Below, one piece after another: positions 38,147-50,100 of a stretch of 64,000 nucleotides of DNA. Source of the DNA: Erythrophleum ivorense (taxonomy: Eukaryota > Streptophyta > Magnoliopsida > Fabales > Fabaceae). The stretch covers positions 620,001-684,000 of the forward strand of contig JAIUCV010000281.1 in NCBI GenBank assembly GCA_026724425.1, written 5' to 3'. The position numbers and the translations under genes were made by a program. Numbering within the stretch: position 1 is the stretch's first letter; each line of letters starts with the position of its first letter. Below the pieces are notes generated by a model. The model ran no database searches, was not told where the DNA came from, and saw only the letters and a program-made list of their open reading frames with translations.

Positions 38147-41100
38147 AAGGTTTGTTTTTGGACATTGCTTTTTCCTTTTCTCAATAATTCGTTTTATCTT
38201 TAAAAAGTAACAAACACCAGTTCACTGAGTTATAATGTATGCTAAGCAAAATGTTACTTCTAAAAGCTAAAAGGAAAAACACAAAAAACAAGCACTGTAA
38301 CTAGTCTAAGACATCTCTGTTCAACGAGGAAGGATGGATGGTATGACTGCAGCTCATTGATAAAAGGAATATGGAACAGTACTCTTTTTGGTCCTTAGGA
38401 TCAAACTTGTGTCCCTTTGAAACATTCTCCCATTATGTTTCAAGTTTCAATCATAACACCAACAGTGAGACCAGGAAACCTATTGTTGTAGATTCTTCTT
38501 TTGATAGCCGAGAAATATTGGGTCCAGAATCTGGATTATGTTGGATCTATATCCACATTAGTCCCAAGTTTATGTCAACATCATTAAACTGCAAATGGAT
38601 TTTACAGTTTATTGTTGTCCTTATCAGATCTTTTTAAGCTTCTCAGGTTGATGGATTTTAGTATTTACAGGCATGTTCCTCCGACAAACCCGTCTTTCAT
38701 TGGTATGAACTGAAAATATGGAGATATTTATTACTTTTTAGTGTTAGTCCACATAAGTTAGCACCTAAAGAGGAGCTAAAGGAGTCTAGGACTGTTGGAA
38801 ATTAGTGATTTTAATTAAGTTATTTTATTTGTTCTTATTTTAATTGGAGCTTATTTGTTTTTGATTAGTTTTGGATAAGGTTTTTCTGTGTTTAGGATTA
38901 GCTTATATTTTTTGTTTTTGAAGATAAGTATGCAAAGTATCTGGGTATTTGTCTGGAGAAATTTCCTTCTTATTAATCAGATTCAAATCAGAGAATGGGA
39001 GCCAATAGATATACAAAGGGAGCCAAATCAGAGGAGGATTAAAAACTCCTTAATATTTGATCAGTAATAAAGGAAAAAATTGAAAGAATAAAAACTGTAC
39101 AATAATGAGAATTAATAGTAATAAAGCACCATGGTTGACTGTCCCAGACAAGATAATAACTCCAGATTAATATCCTAATTAATATGAAGTCCCACACTCT
39201 CCCTTAAGCTGGGGAGTAAATATCTACCATACCTAGCTTGGATAGATGATTATCAAACTGAGTTCTTGGGATGGACTTAGTCAGAATATCTGCAGTCTAA
39301 TGATGAATGGATATATAAACCAACTTGATAACCCCTTGTTTTATCTTTTCTTTGATGAAGTAACGATCAATCTCAATATGTTTGGTTTTATCATAATGAA
39401 TTGGATTCTTTGCGATACTATTGCAGCTTGGTTGTCACAAAATAGCTTCATGCATGTTGAGCAAGGAAGTTGTAGTTCTTTAAGTAATCTTTTTAACCAA
39501 ATCCCTTTACAAATCCCATGTGCCATAGCCCAAAATTCAATTTCAACGTTACTTTGGACCACAATAGATTGTTTTTTGTTTCTCCAAGTCACCAAGTTGC
39601 CATAGACTTAGGTACAATAGCCTGATGTGGATCTCTTATCAATAAGGGATCTAGCCCAATTTGCGTCAAAGAATACTTATAGCTCATTGCTCGTTCCTTT
39701 TTTGAAGAATAGCTCTTCTCCTTGTGTCTTTTTTAGATATCTAAGCACCCAATTTACTACTTCAAGATGTTCTTTAGTGGGGTTATTTATGAATTGGTTG
39801 GCTACACTCACAGCAAAACTGATGTCTAGTCTTGTGTGGGAGAGATATATTAATCTTTCAACTAATCTTTAGTACATGTCTTTGTTAACAGGGACTAAAT
39901 TCTTCTTAGAGCCAACCTTGGTAGTAGGATCCATGGGAGTATCTGCTAGCTTGCATGCTAGCATGCCAATATCCCTTAATAAATTTGAAGTATATTTTCT
40001 TTGGGATATTACAATTCTTTTGTTGGACCGAGCTACTTCCATTCCCAAGAAAAACTTTAGATCACCAAGGTCTTTGACTTCAAATTCCTTGTTATGGACT
40101 TCCTTAAGGTGGACTACCTCCCCATTATCATTGCTAGTTATACTTATGTCATCCACATAGACTATAAGGATAATCATTTTATCCTCATATGATTTCTTCA
40201 TGATTAGAATATGATCAACTTGACCTTTTGTGTACCCTAACAATTTTATTACTTTAGTAAATCTCTCAATCCAGGCCCATAGAGATTGTTTGAGTCAATA
40301 TAGAGATTTTTGTAGTCTAAACATGAGATTAAGATCACCAAATTTCCTTAGGCCAGGAGGTATTTTCATATAGACTTTTTCCTTGAAATGACCGTTTAGG
40401 AATGCATTTTAACATCAAGTTGATGTAGCTTCCAGTCAAGGTTTGCTGCAATTGATAAGAGCACCCAAATGGTGTTGAGTTTTGCTGCTGGAGCAAAAGT
40501 CTCTTGAAAGTCTATCTTATAAGTTCGAGTAAAGCCCTTTTTGCAACTGGTTTGGCTTTATATCTATCAATGCATCAATCTGCTTTGTATTTAACTGTAA
40601 ACACTCACTTGCACCCTACAGGTTGTTTTCCTTGAGGTTTGTGAGTTAATTCCCATGTACCATTCTTCTAAAGGGCATGCAAATCTTCATTCACAACCTT
40701 TTTCCATTTTGGATGTTGAAGTGCTTCTTCTATGCAACATGGGATTTTAATGCTGTCCGTATTAGCAGTGAATGCTCTATAAGTTGGAGATAATTTCTCA
40801 TAAGATAGAAAGTGAGCAATGGGATGTTGGGTGCATGATCTAACCCCTTTTCAAAAGGCAACAGGCAAGTATAGATTAGTAGGTAAACTGAATTCATTTG
40901 AGGATTCAGAATCAGAAATACCTTGTGTTTCCTGTAGACTTCCAATAGGAGATGGATTTGGGTCTCTTTGGTAATGCTCCACCTGTTCCCCTTACTTGGA
41001 CCGCCTTGAATAGACCTTGAGGTCCTTGTTTCCTTGCTGATTTGCCTCCTGGACAGTACTAACAGATTCAAGGGTCAAAAGCTCATTTTTAGGTTCATGC

Positions 41101-44100
41101 AAAGGTGGAAGAGATGGGTTAGGTCCACAGAACAAAGGTTGATTCTTGGGTTCAGGTGAGGGTAGAAGAGGTGGCTAAAGTTCAGGGGAAAACATGGTCC
41201 GAAACTGATATTCCTCTTTTGTATTTGTTGAATGCTCCCTGAATATTAGTTTTGGGCTAATATGGCACCTTTTCAAGGAAGGTCACATCCATGGAGATAA
41301 AAAATTTCTTGGTAACAGGAGAATAGCATTTGTATCCCCTTTGAGTTGGAGAATATCCTAGAAATAAGCATTTGACAGGTTTAGGATCAAGCTTGGTGAG
41401 GGAACATGGATATAGGCACAACACCCAAACACTTTTTTTTTTTTGGGGGAGGTGGCGGAATATGGTTTTTGGGTAGGTTTTAAGAAGGACTTGGCAAGGA
41501 GTTTCAAACTTAAGGGTATGTGAGGGCAACCTATTGATGAGATAAGTATTAGAATGGCTTCTTCCCATAATTTTTTAGGAACATTGGCCTCTATCATGAG
41601 AGATCTTACTATATCAAGGAGTTGCCAATTCTTTCTCTTAGCTATCCCATTTTGTTAGGAGATATAAGGACATGAGCTTTGATAGGCAATCCCCTTTTCG
41701 AGAAAGAAGCTCCCAAGGACAAAATTAAAGAAATCTCGGGCATTGTCAGATGGAAAAATTTGTATGAGTCTGAAATTGATTTTGAATCATGGCATAAAAT
41801 TTTTTAACAATGGTAGTAGTATCAAACTTGTCCTTCATAAGAAAGACTCAAGTTGTTCATGTGTGGTCATCAATAAGAGATAGAAACCACTTAGCACCTG
41901 TGATACTAGGTATGCTGGATGGTCCCAAATGTCATTGTGAATAATTGAAAAAGAATGAGAGAGTTTATATTTATGGGCAGGATAGGGACTTTGACAATGT
42001 TTAGAAAGATGACACACTTCACATTGAAACAATTTTGGTCTTTTATTGATAAACAAGGAAAGGAACAACTTCTCCAAATACATAAAGTTTAAGTGACCTT
42101 GGTGTGTGTGCCATAACATAACCATATCTTCTTCTAATATTTCAGCATTATTGGCATAGGAATTCTGAATTTTATTGCTGCATTGAGGTAGATATAAGCC
42201 TTCATATGCTTTAGCACTGCCAGTCGTCCTCCCTGAATCCAAATTCTGAAAGAAACACCAAGAAGGAAAAAAATTTAGCAATGCAATTCAAATCTTGAGT
42301 GAGTTTACTGATTGATAGTAAGTTCCATGGCAGATTTGGCACAAAAAGAACTGAATTCAGAATTAGATCATTTTAAATAACTACTTTGCCAATGCCCATT
42401 ACTTCAGATGGGGTCCCATCTGGAGTTCTAACTTTATATTTGTCATAGCAAGTATTATATTCATGAAATAAAGATGCATCTCCAGTCATATGATCCGATG
42501 CACTGGAGTCTATTATCCAGCAACCAGTCTTTTCAGCCTTAGTATGACATGCATTAAAGAATAACCTTTTTGGGCTGTAGAACCAGAAGCAACAATAGGT
42601 ACTGTTGAAGAACCTAGGCTAAGGTGTTTTTGGAGCCACTCTATCTGCTCTTTACTAAACAAGGCAGGTTTAGAAAAGTCTTTCTTAGGTCCTCCGAGGA
42701 TAGCAACATGAGCCTTGTTTTTTCTTTCCTTATTTGGCTTCCACTCAGTGGGTTTGCCGGGGAGTTTCCAACATGTTTCCCTACTATGACGAGTGTGGTT
42801 ATAGTGATCACCCCAAGGTCTCCCCTTCTTATGTTTGTTATCTCCATGTTGAGTTGTACTTTTGGACAGCAAGGCAGAGCCTTCAGAAATGGTTCCACCA
42901 AAAGTGGTTATAGCACCTAGCATTAGCTTCCTTCGGCTTTCTTCTCTACGAACCTCAAAGAAGGCCACCTTGATTGATGGTAGAAGTTTTCGGCCAAGTA
43001 TTCTTCCTCTCATAGCATCCAGAGATTTGTTAAGACTAAGGAGGAATTTGAAAATCCTCTCTTTCTCAAGTAATTCTCAATATCTCTTAGCATCTCCAAA
43101 ACATGACCAATCCAAGTTTTCAAACATGTCTAGTTGCTGCCACAGATGGCTAAGGTCATTTTAATATTGGATCACGAAGAGATCTCCTTGTTTGAGATCC
43201 TCTAACTTGCCTTTGATTTCAAATAACTCAAATATGTTATCTCGATTTGAGTAGGTCTCCTTCACAACCTCCTAAACTTCATAAGCAATGCCATAGAACA
43301 AGAAGGTTCGGCCAATTTGTGTATCTATAATGTTGATTAACCAGAATTGGACCATATTGTTCTCTACTCTCCAAGTTGGATATTTGGGATCAACTTCTTC
43401 TAAAGGAACAGTAGCTCCAGTTAAATACTTTTCCTTTCCCTTGCCTGAAATGAAGATCATCACTGACTTGGCCCATTAGAGGTAATTTGAGCCATTCAAT
43501 TTATGGCTAGTGATGATCTGAAAAATGTTGTCTGTTGTTGCTACTTGAGTTGACATGTTTGACCTAGATGATTTACTTACATGGTGGGTGGTTTTTGAAG
43601 TCATTAGGAGGTCAGATAAAAATAGAGAAACGATTCAGGAAAATAGAGGGAGCAATAAGACCCAAACACAAGGTGAAGAGCTAGGTTGGAGAGAGTAGAG
43701 AGTGGCGACGAGTTCTAGGTGAATGGTGGTAGGAGAGATGGCTGCACGTGTTGTCATGCACCAGCACATGGGCAAGAGGGAAGACTATTTGATTAGCGCG
43801 TGGAGGTGGGTGAGACGTCTTCTAGTGCTTCGATGGTGGGTGTTGACTAGTTGGCGACATCTAAAGAGGTTGGTGAGGGGCATGATGGAAGAAAGCTTCT
43901 GGATCAGAGATATTATTTTGACACCATGAAGATAAGTATGCAAAGTAATTGGGTATTTGTCTTGAGAAATTTCCTTCTTCTAATTCAAATATGAGAATTG
44001 GAGCCAATATATATACAAGGGGAGCCAAATCAAAGGAGGATTAAAAACTCCCTGATATTCTGTCATAATAAAGGAAAAAAATTGGAGTAAAAATTGTACA

Positions 44101-47100
44101 AAAATGAGAATTAATAGTAATTAAGCACCATGGTTGACTGTCCTAGAGAAGATAATAACTCCAGATTAATATCCTAATTAATTTGAAATCCCACAATTTT
44201 GATTTAGATTAGATTAGTTTTTTTATTTTAATTAGGATAGAGTTATCCTATTTTGATTAGGATAAAGTTATTTTATTTTTTTTAGAGTTATGTCTTTTTG
44301 TTGGAGTAAGAATCTTTTGTCATCTATAAATGTAACGTTTCTTGTATCTAATAAAATAAATTCAGAAGAAATTAAAACCTTGTTATATGTCATTAGTAAC
44401 AAGTAACTAGTAGTATAAGTCAGCAGGTAGTTATTGGGATTAGAGGAGATCATTATTAGTAGTTAGTAGCTGTAACAGGAAGCAAGGGAGTTGTAACAAA
44501 TTCAGCTGACCTTCCCTCACCTAATCTAGTATAAGTAACTGGAAGAGCAACAGAAGGGGGTAGCTAATGTAGTTTTTAAATAAAGTTGACTATCATTCCA
44601 AATTTTGCCTAGAGTCTTGCACCAAATTGGTACTAGAGTTGTTTCAGGCATGAGGGAAGATGGCGAAAGATACGAGAAGCAATGATAGCTTCAGAGAGCT
44701 TGAACTAGAGATTGGACAATCACGATGGGAGGCAAAGGAAATAAAGGGAGATGTCTTGAGTCTTCGGAATTCAGTGACGCAACAAGGAATACATTGTCTT
44801 GTTTAGAATCGATTATCACAAACTTAGCTTTTAAGTTGTTGTAGACGAGTGCAACCTTGGACGAAATATTGAATAAATTGAAGTTGAATACAAGTTTCGA
44901 ATGGGCAAAGCATTTCAAATATGCTTGAAATTCTGGGTGGGCAAGGGTTGAACAAGACCGGATTAGGAAGCTAGGTAACGATGGACTCTCTACCAACAGT
45001 AGATATGGCAAGGAACAGAGTAACAGCAATGTACCCTCAATTTAGCTTATTTCCAACAATGACCATGGGCAATTATACATTTCCTACGAAGAACACTTGG
45101 ATAAAATTTCCCAAGTTTGATGGTGGTGATTACAGAGGCTAGACATTTAGGAGTCGTTAATTTGTTGAAGTAGATGAAACTCTGATAGACCAGAGGATCA
45201 AAATGGTTAGTATTCACTTGGAGGGTAAAGTCCTGTAATGGCACCACTCATTCTTGAGAGGAAATAAACAAGGAGAAGTGAAGTGGGAAGAATACATGGA
45301 AGGAATGGCAAAAAAATTTGATGATATACTGAAGGTGGATCCTATCACAAAATTAAAGTGGCTAAAACAAGAGAAATCAGTGTTACAATATCAAGAGGAG
45401 ATTGAGGTATTGTTAGCAGAGGTGGATATCCCTGAGGGAGTGGCTATTAGTTGTTTCTTGGGAGGATTAAAGCCTGGAATTGAAGCACCTATTAGAATGT
45501 TCGGACCATTAAGCCTTACTAATACTGTGTATCTTGCAAGATTACAAGAAGTCTCTTCTCAAAACCCTGCCACCCAATACTATAATTCGCACATCTATAA
45601 AAAATATTCATTTTCAAGCTAGAGCCAACCCTTATTGAATTTCAATTTAAAAAAAAAAATTCTTACTCTTCATCATTGACAAACCGATCTAGTACCTTCA
45701 CCAAAACACAAGCCACCACTTCCGATACATTGAACATGGCTACCAAAACCAATACCAACCAGAGCCAATATGTTAACTAGTTGTTAAAGAGAGAAATGGA
45801 TGGAAAAAAGGGGAAAGAATTATGTTATTGGTGTCCAAAGAAATACTCTCAACAGCACAAATGCAAAAACTCCTAACTCTTTATGATCATAGCCCAAGAA
45901 ACATCGAAGAGGAGGAAGAAAACTATTAGGATTGTATAGCTAAGCTAGAAGTGCAACCGGTGGCCTCTTTAAATGTCATTGAAAGGAGAGAAGAATATTC
46001 TACCATGGTTGCTTATAGACACAGGAAGTACCCATAATTTCCTTAGTTTGTTATTAATAAAGAAGTTTAAGTTGAAGACTCAATACACAAAGGGTGTCAA
46101 GGTACACTAACTAATGGTCAAGAAATCTGTATCCATACAAAGTGTGCGTAGCTAACATGGAAAATGAAAATGCAAAGGGAAACATTTTAGGCAGGTTTTC
46201 TTGTTGTGGGGTTTGGGGATTATGACTTAGTATTGGGTAATTTATGTTTGACTACTTTAGGAAGATATATGATTGACTTAAAAAATAAGGTAATGAATTC
46301 TCAATTGGACAAAAAACAATTTGAAGTATATGGGGAGCAACAAGACCATAATTCGATTTCAGATGCATCTATGCATAGCAAGGCACTACTGAAAAGTATA
46401 GCCTTCCTATTGTAGGTATCCGAGAACTCACTTGACCAGCAAACAAATTTGCAATTACAGGGCCACTAGTTAGAACAACAACAAAATGAACAATTAGAGC
46501 AAATATTATATGATTTTAGGGATGTCTTCCAACAACCAAAAGGGTTACTTCCTCCTTATGAGTTTGATCATACCATCACCCTCAAAGAAGAGCAGTCTGT
46601 TAGTTTACCTCCCTACAAGTATGGCCCTTTAATGCCATGGAAAAATTAGTGCAAGACATGATTCAACAAGGACTAATATGACCTCGCACTACTTCGTTTG
46701 CCTCCTTATTAGTGTTAGTTAAAAAGTAAGATGGAATGTGGAGATTTTGTGCAGACTACTGGAAGCTAAACAACCAAACCATCAAAAACAAGTTTCTAAT
46801 TACAATTATTGAAGAATTGTTGGACAAGTTACACGGGGCTTCTTTTTTCTCCTAGTTGGACTTCAGAGTGGGGTATCATCAAATTTTAATGAAGCCAAGT
46901 GATGTGCATAAGATAGCTTTTACAACTCATGAAGGTTTATATGAGTTTCTTGTGATGCTTTTTGGCCTCACCAATGCTCCAACTATATTTCAAGTATTAA
47001 TGAATTCAATTTTTAAACCTTACTTAAGATGGTTCATCTTGGTGTTTTTTGATGATATATTGGTGTTTAGCAAGAGTTAGGCAGACCACATGGAGCATCT

Positions 47101-50100
47101 AAGAAGAACATTGTAAATCTTACAAGAAAACACTCTATTTGCCAAGAAGTCTAAGTGCATGTTTGCTGCCATAAGAATTGATTATTTAGGACACATAATT
47201 TCAGCACGAGATGTAGACACTAACCCACAAAAGATTAAAGCAATGCTGTCTTGGCCAACTCCATACGATATTAAGTCCTTGAGAGGGTTGTTGGGCTTAA
47301 CCGAATACTACAGGAGATTTGTGAAGTATTATGGTAACATTAGTAAATCACTAACAGACCTCTTAAAGAAGAACTACAACTATGAGTGGAATCAAGAGGC
47401 CGTCGTGCTTTTGATACATCGAAGAAAGCCATAGTATCTACTCTTATTTTAGTTTTACCTAATTTCTCTCCTCCATTTACAATTGAGATTGATGCCTCTG
47501 ATAGTGGGATAGGAGCTATTCTATCCCAACAAGGACACCTTATTGCCTATCTCAATAAAAAGCCTTTGTCCATCGAAGAAACACCTATCTGCCTATGAGA
47601 AGAAGCTTCTACCCATAGTGTTTGCTGTGAGCCAATGGCGTCAATATGTGCTTGGCTAACCTTTTTTCATAAAGACAAACCACCTTCCTTTTAAATACTT
47701 GTTAGAACAGAAGCAAGTATCTCTAGAGCAACTTAAATGGTTGCATAAATTGTGGGGACTGAACTACACAATTGAATATAATAAGGGTAAAGAGAACGTG
47801 GTAGCAGATGTTCTTTCTAGAAGGCAACATGAGGAGGTGGGCTTGGAAGAAAGTTCCCAAGGTACATGTTTTGCAATCATATCCATTACGTTTAGCATTA
47901 ACAAAAGGGTAAGAGTCTTGGAAAAAGGATATCAAATTGAAGAATCTCATTTATCAGCTCAAGGGAAACCCAAATTCACATTCCCAAATACTCTTGGTAG
48001 CATAACATCGTCAAGAGGAAGGGAAAGGTGGTGGTGGGAAATGACTCTAACCTTTAGCTAGAATTATTAAAACACTTTCATGATAAATCTTTGGGCTGTC
48101 ACTCTGGTACTACAGCAACATGCAAGTGGCTATCTTCCATATTTTATTGGAAAGGATTGGAAAGACAAGTCAAAAACTATGTGTGTGAGTGCCAAGTTTG
48201 CCAATAGAAAATATTGCCACTTGAGGATTGTTACAGCCACTGCCTAATCTAGAAAATATATGGACTCATCTTGGCATGGATTTCATCGGAGGATTACCTA
48301 GCTCTTATGGCAAAATAGTCATTCTTGTGGTGGTTGACAGACTTAGCAAAGTTGCTGGCCTTGAAGCACCCATTTTCAGCGATAGAGGTTGCCTAAGTTT
48401 TTATGGGTAATATTGTGAAATTGCATGGTTTTCCCTGTTACAAACAGAGATGCTATATTTTGTGGAAAATTTGGAGAGAGCTTTTTAAACTCCATAAGGT
48501 CAAATTGCTATATTCCTCGGCTTTTCATCCTTAAACAGATGGGCAGACCAAAGTTTTAAATAGATGCTTAAAATGTTATTTACATTGCATAACAAGTGAG
48601 CTACCCAAACAATGGGTAAAAAGGCTCTCTTTAGTATAACATTCTTACCACTCAGCTATTGGTATGACACCATTTGATGCTATGTTTGGAATCGAACCTC
48701 TGGTTCATATGCCATATCTTGCAGGCGACTCAAGCAATGAATTGATTGATAGGAGCATTTGAAAAGGAAATTACAATTATGATCCTCAAACAGAACTTAC
48801 AAAAAGCACAAAATTGAATGTTTAAGGCTGCCATTAGACACAGGACAGATAGGGAGTTTCACGAAGGGGATCTTGTGTATTTCAAGCTTCAGCCATTCAG
48901 GAGAAATATTCTCAAGAGGTACTCCCTACATAAATTGACAGCTAGATTTTATGGGCCTTATAGGATAATCCAGAAGATTGGGAAAGTAGCTTATAAGCTA
49001 GATCTACCTCCAAATACTAGAATTCATCCTGTTTTCCAGGTGTCTATCAAAAGGCACAAAGGTGAACATACTAGTACCTCTAGGAGAGAATCTTGGCTAG
49101 GAAGATTGTGAAGAAAGGCCACTTGCCGCCAAAGATGCCACTTGGGAAGATATAGGAACGATACAATAGCAATTTCCAGAATTGACACTAGAGACATGCC
49201 TACTGATCCTTGAGGCCAAGGATCTCGTTTTTTTTTCTTCTTTTTTTTTTTTTGGGCGCCCGGGGGGGGGGGGGAGAATATTGTCATATGTCATTAGTAG
49301 CAAGTAACCAGTAGTATAAGTGAACAGGTAGTTATTGGGATTATAGGAGACCATTATTAGTAGTTGGTAGATGTAACAAGAAGCAAGGGAGTTGTAACAG
49401 ATTCAGCTGACCTTTCCTCACCTCTAGTCTAGTATAAGTAACTGGAACAGCTACAAAAGGGGGCAGCTAATGCATTTTCTGAATAAAATTGACTATCATT
49501 CCAAATTTTGCCTAGAGTCCTGCACCAACCCTACAATTATTTTAGCTAGTATAGAGATAATCCAGTAATGCTATTTACTACCGATTGTTCTAAGATCTTT
49601 CTCCCAATTAACAGTTGGAATAACATTTACAGGTGAATTGCTTGTTTGTGCATACGCTTTGTGGGCACATGTGCACTCATTGGCCAGTGTGTGTTGAGAG
49701 TGAGAGACTAACTTGGGGGAAGGGGTAAGAGAAACATTTCAATACTCGTCAAATGTCAATGCCTAGAGGAATAATTGGCTTAAAAATTTGGTGAACATTC
49801 TTTCGCCGTCTCTTTCATAGGAATTGGTAGGAAGCCAAAGACATCAATACAACTTTTGCTTGATGATAACGAAGAGCAGGTCCAGGGTTGAATTAATTAC
49901 TAGGTGTATGTATCAAGGCCTACAACATTGATGCGTATGATGAATTATATGTTTATACAGTCAATATTTACTATTATTGTACAACACTTTATACCCAAGG
50001 GAGGAATCCTGTATAAAGTACTGGATAATAAATTTGTAAATTACTCATTTGTCCTCCATCCCAAATACATTGTGATATCATCAGTTTCATTACTGCCCAC

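Larger units (their letters stand above)
38919..44195 (-). mobile_element. Ty1/copia LTR retrotransposon in intron 6 of the AP-1 gamma gene
   Basis: LTRs lie at 38919-39196 and 43927-44195. Each, read on the minus strand, starts TGTGGGA or TGTGGGATTTC and ends CTTATCTTCA. A purine tract (AAGGGAGAG) lies directly inside the left (3') LTR. A TGGTGTCA string, like a mutated TGGTATCA tRNA-Met primer site, lies directly inside the right (5') LTR. Domain order on the minus strand is gag, integrase, reverse transcriptase, RNase H, which defines Copia. The coding region has many stops and frameshifts. By eye the LTRs are only about 85-90% alike, so the insertion is old. Flanks GTTTT and ATTTT are a possible 5-bp duplication with one mismatch. 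Length is 5277 bp. Confidence 0.93.
44381..49527 (+). mobile_element. Ty3/gypsy LTR retrotransposon (chromovirus type) in intron 6 of the AP-1 gamma gene
   Basis: LTRs at 44381-44624 and 49282-49527 start TGT[T/C]ATATGTCATTAGTA and end TGCACCA. A primer-site-like TTGGTACTAGAG follows the left LTR. A G-rich purine tract (from 49262 to about 49278) precedes the right LTR. Domain order is gag, protease, reverse transcriptase, RNase H, integrase, which is Gypsy order. A chromodomain-like remnant (translating to DATWED, then QFPEL in a shifted frame) follows the integrase, fitting a chromovirus. The short LTRs and 5.1-kb length recall the Reina clade. Flanks AACCT and ACCCT are a 5-bp duplication with one mismatch. 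The frame is broken many times. Confidence 0.92.
38793..49535 (+). mobile_element. Possible solo LTR of an older element, split by the two later insertions
   Basis: If the Copia and Gypsy elements are taken out, the host pieces 38793-38918, 44196-44380 and 49528-49535 read together as about 320 bp. That stretch begins TGTTGGAAATTAG and ends CTACA, with a TATAAAT-like string (CTATAAATG near 44320) and AATAAAATAAA close to its end. This is the usual layout of a plant Copia LTR. No matching target duplication was found (AGGAC before, ATTAT after), so this is a hypothesis. Confidence 0.35.

Noticed and set aside
49528..49535. Clean target duplication for the proposed solo LTR
   Set aside because: AGGAC before and ATTAT after do not match, so the solo-LTR reading stays a hypothesis.
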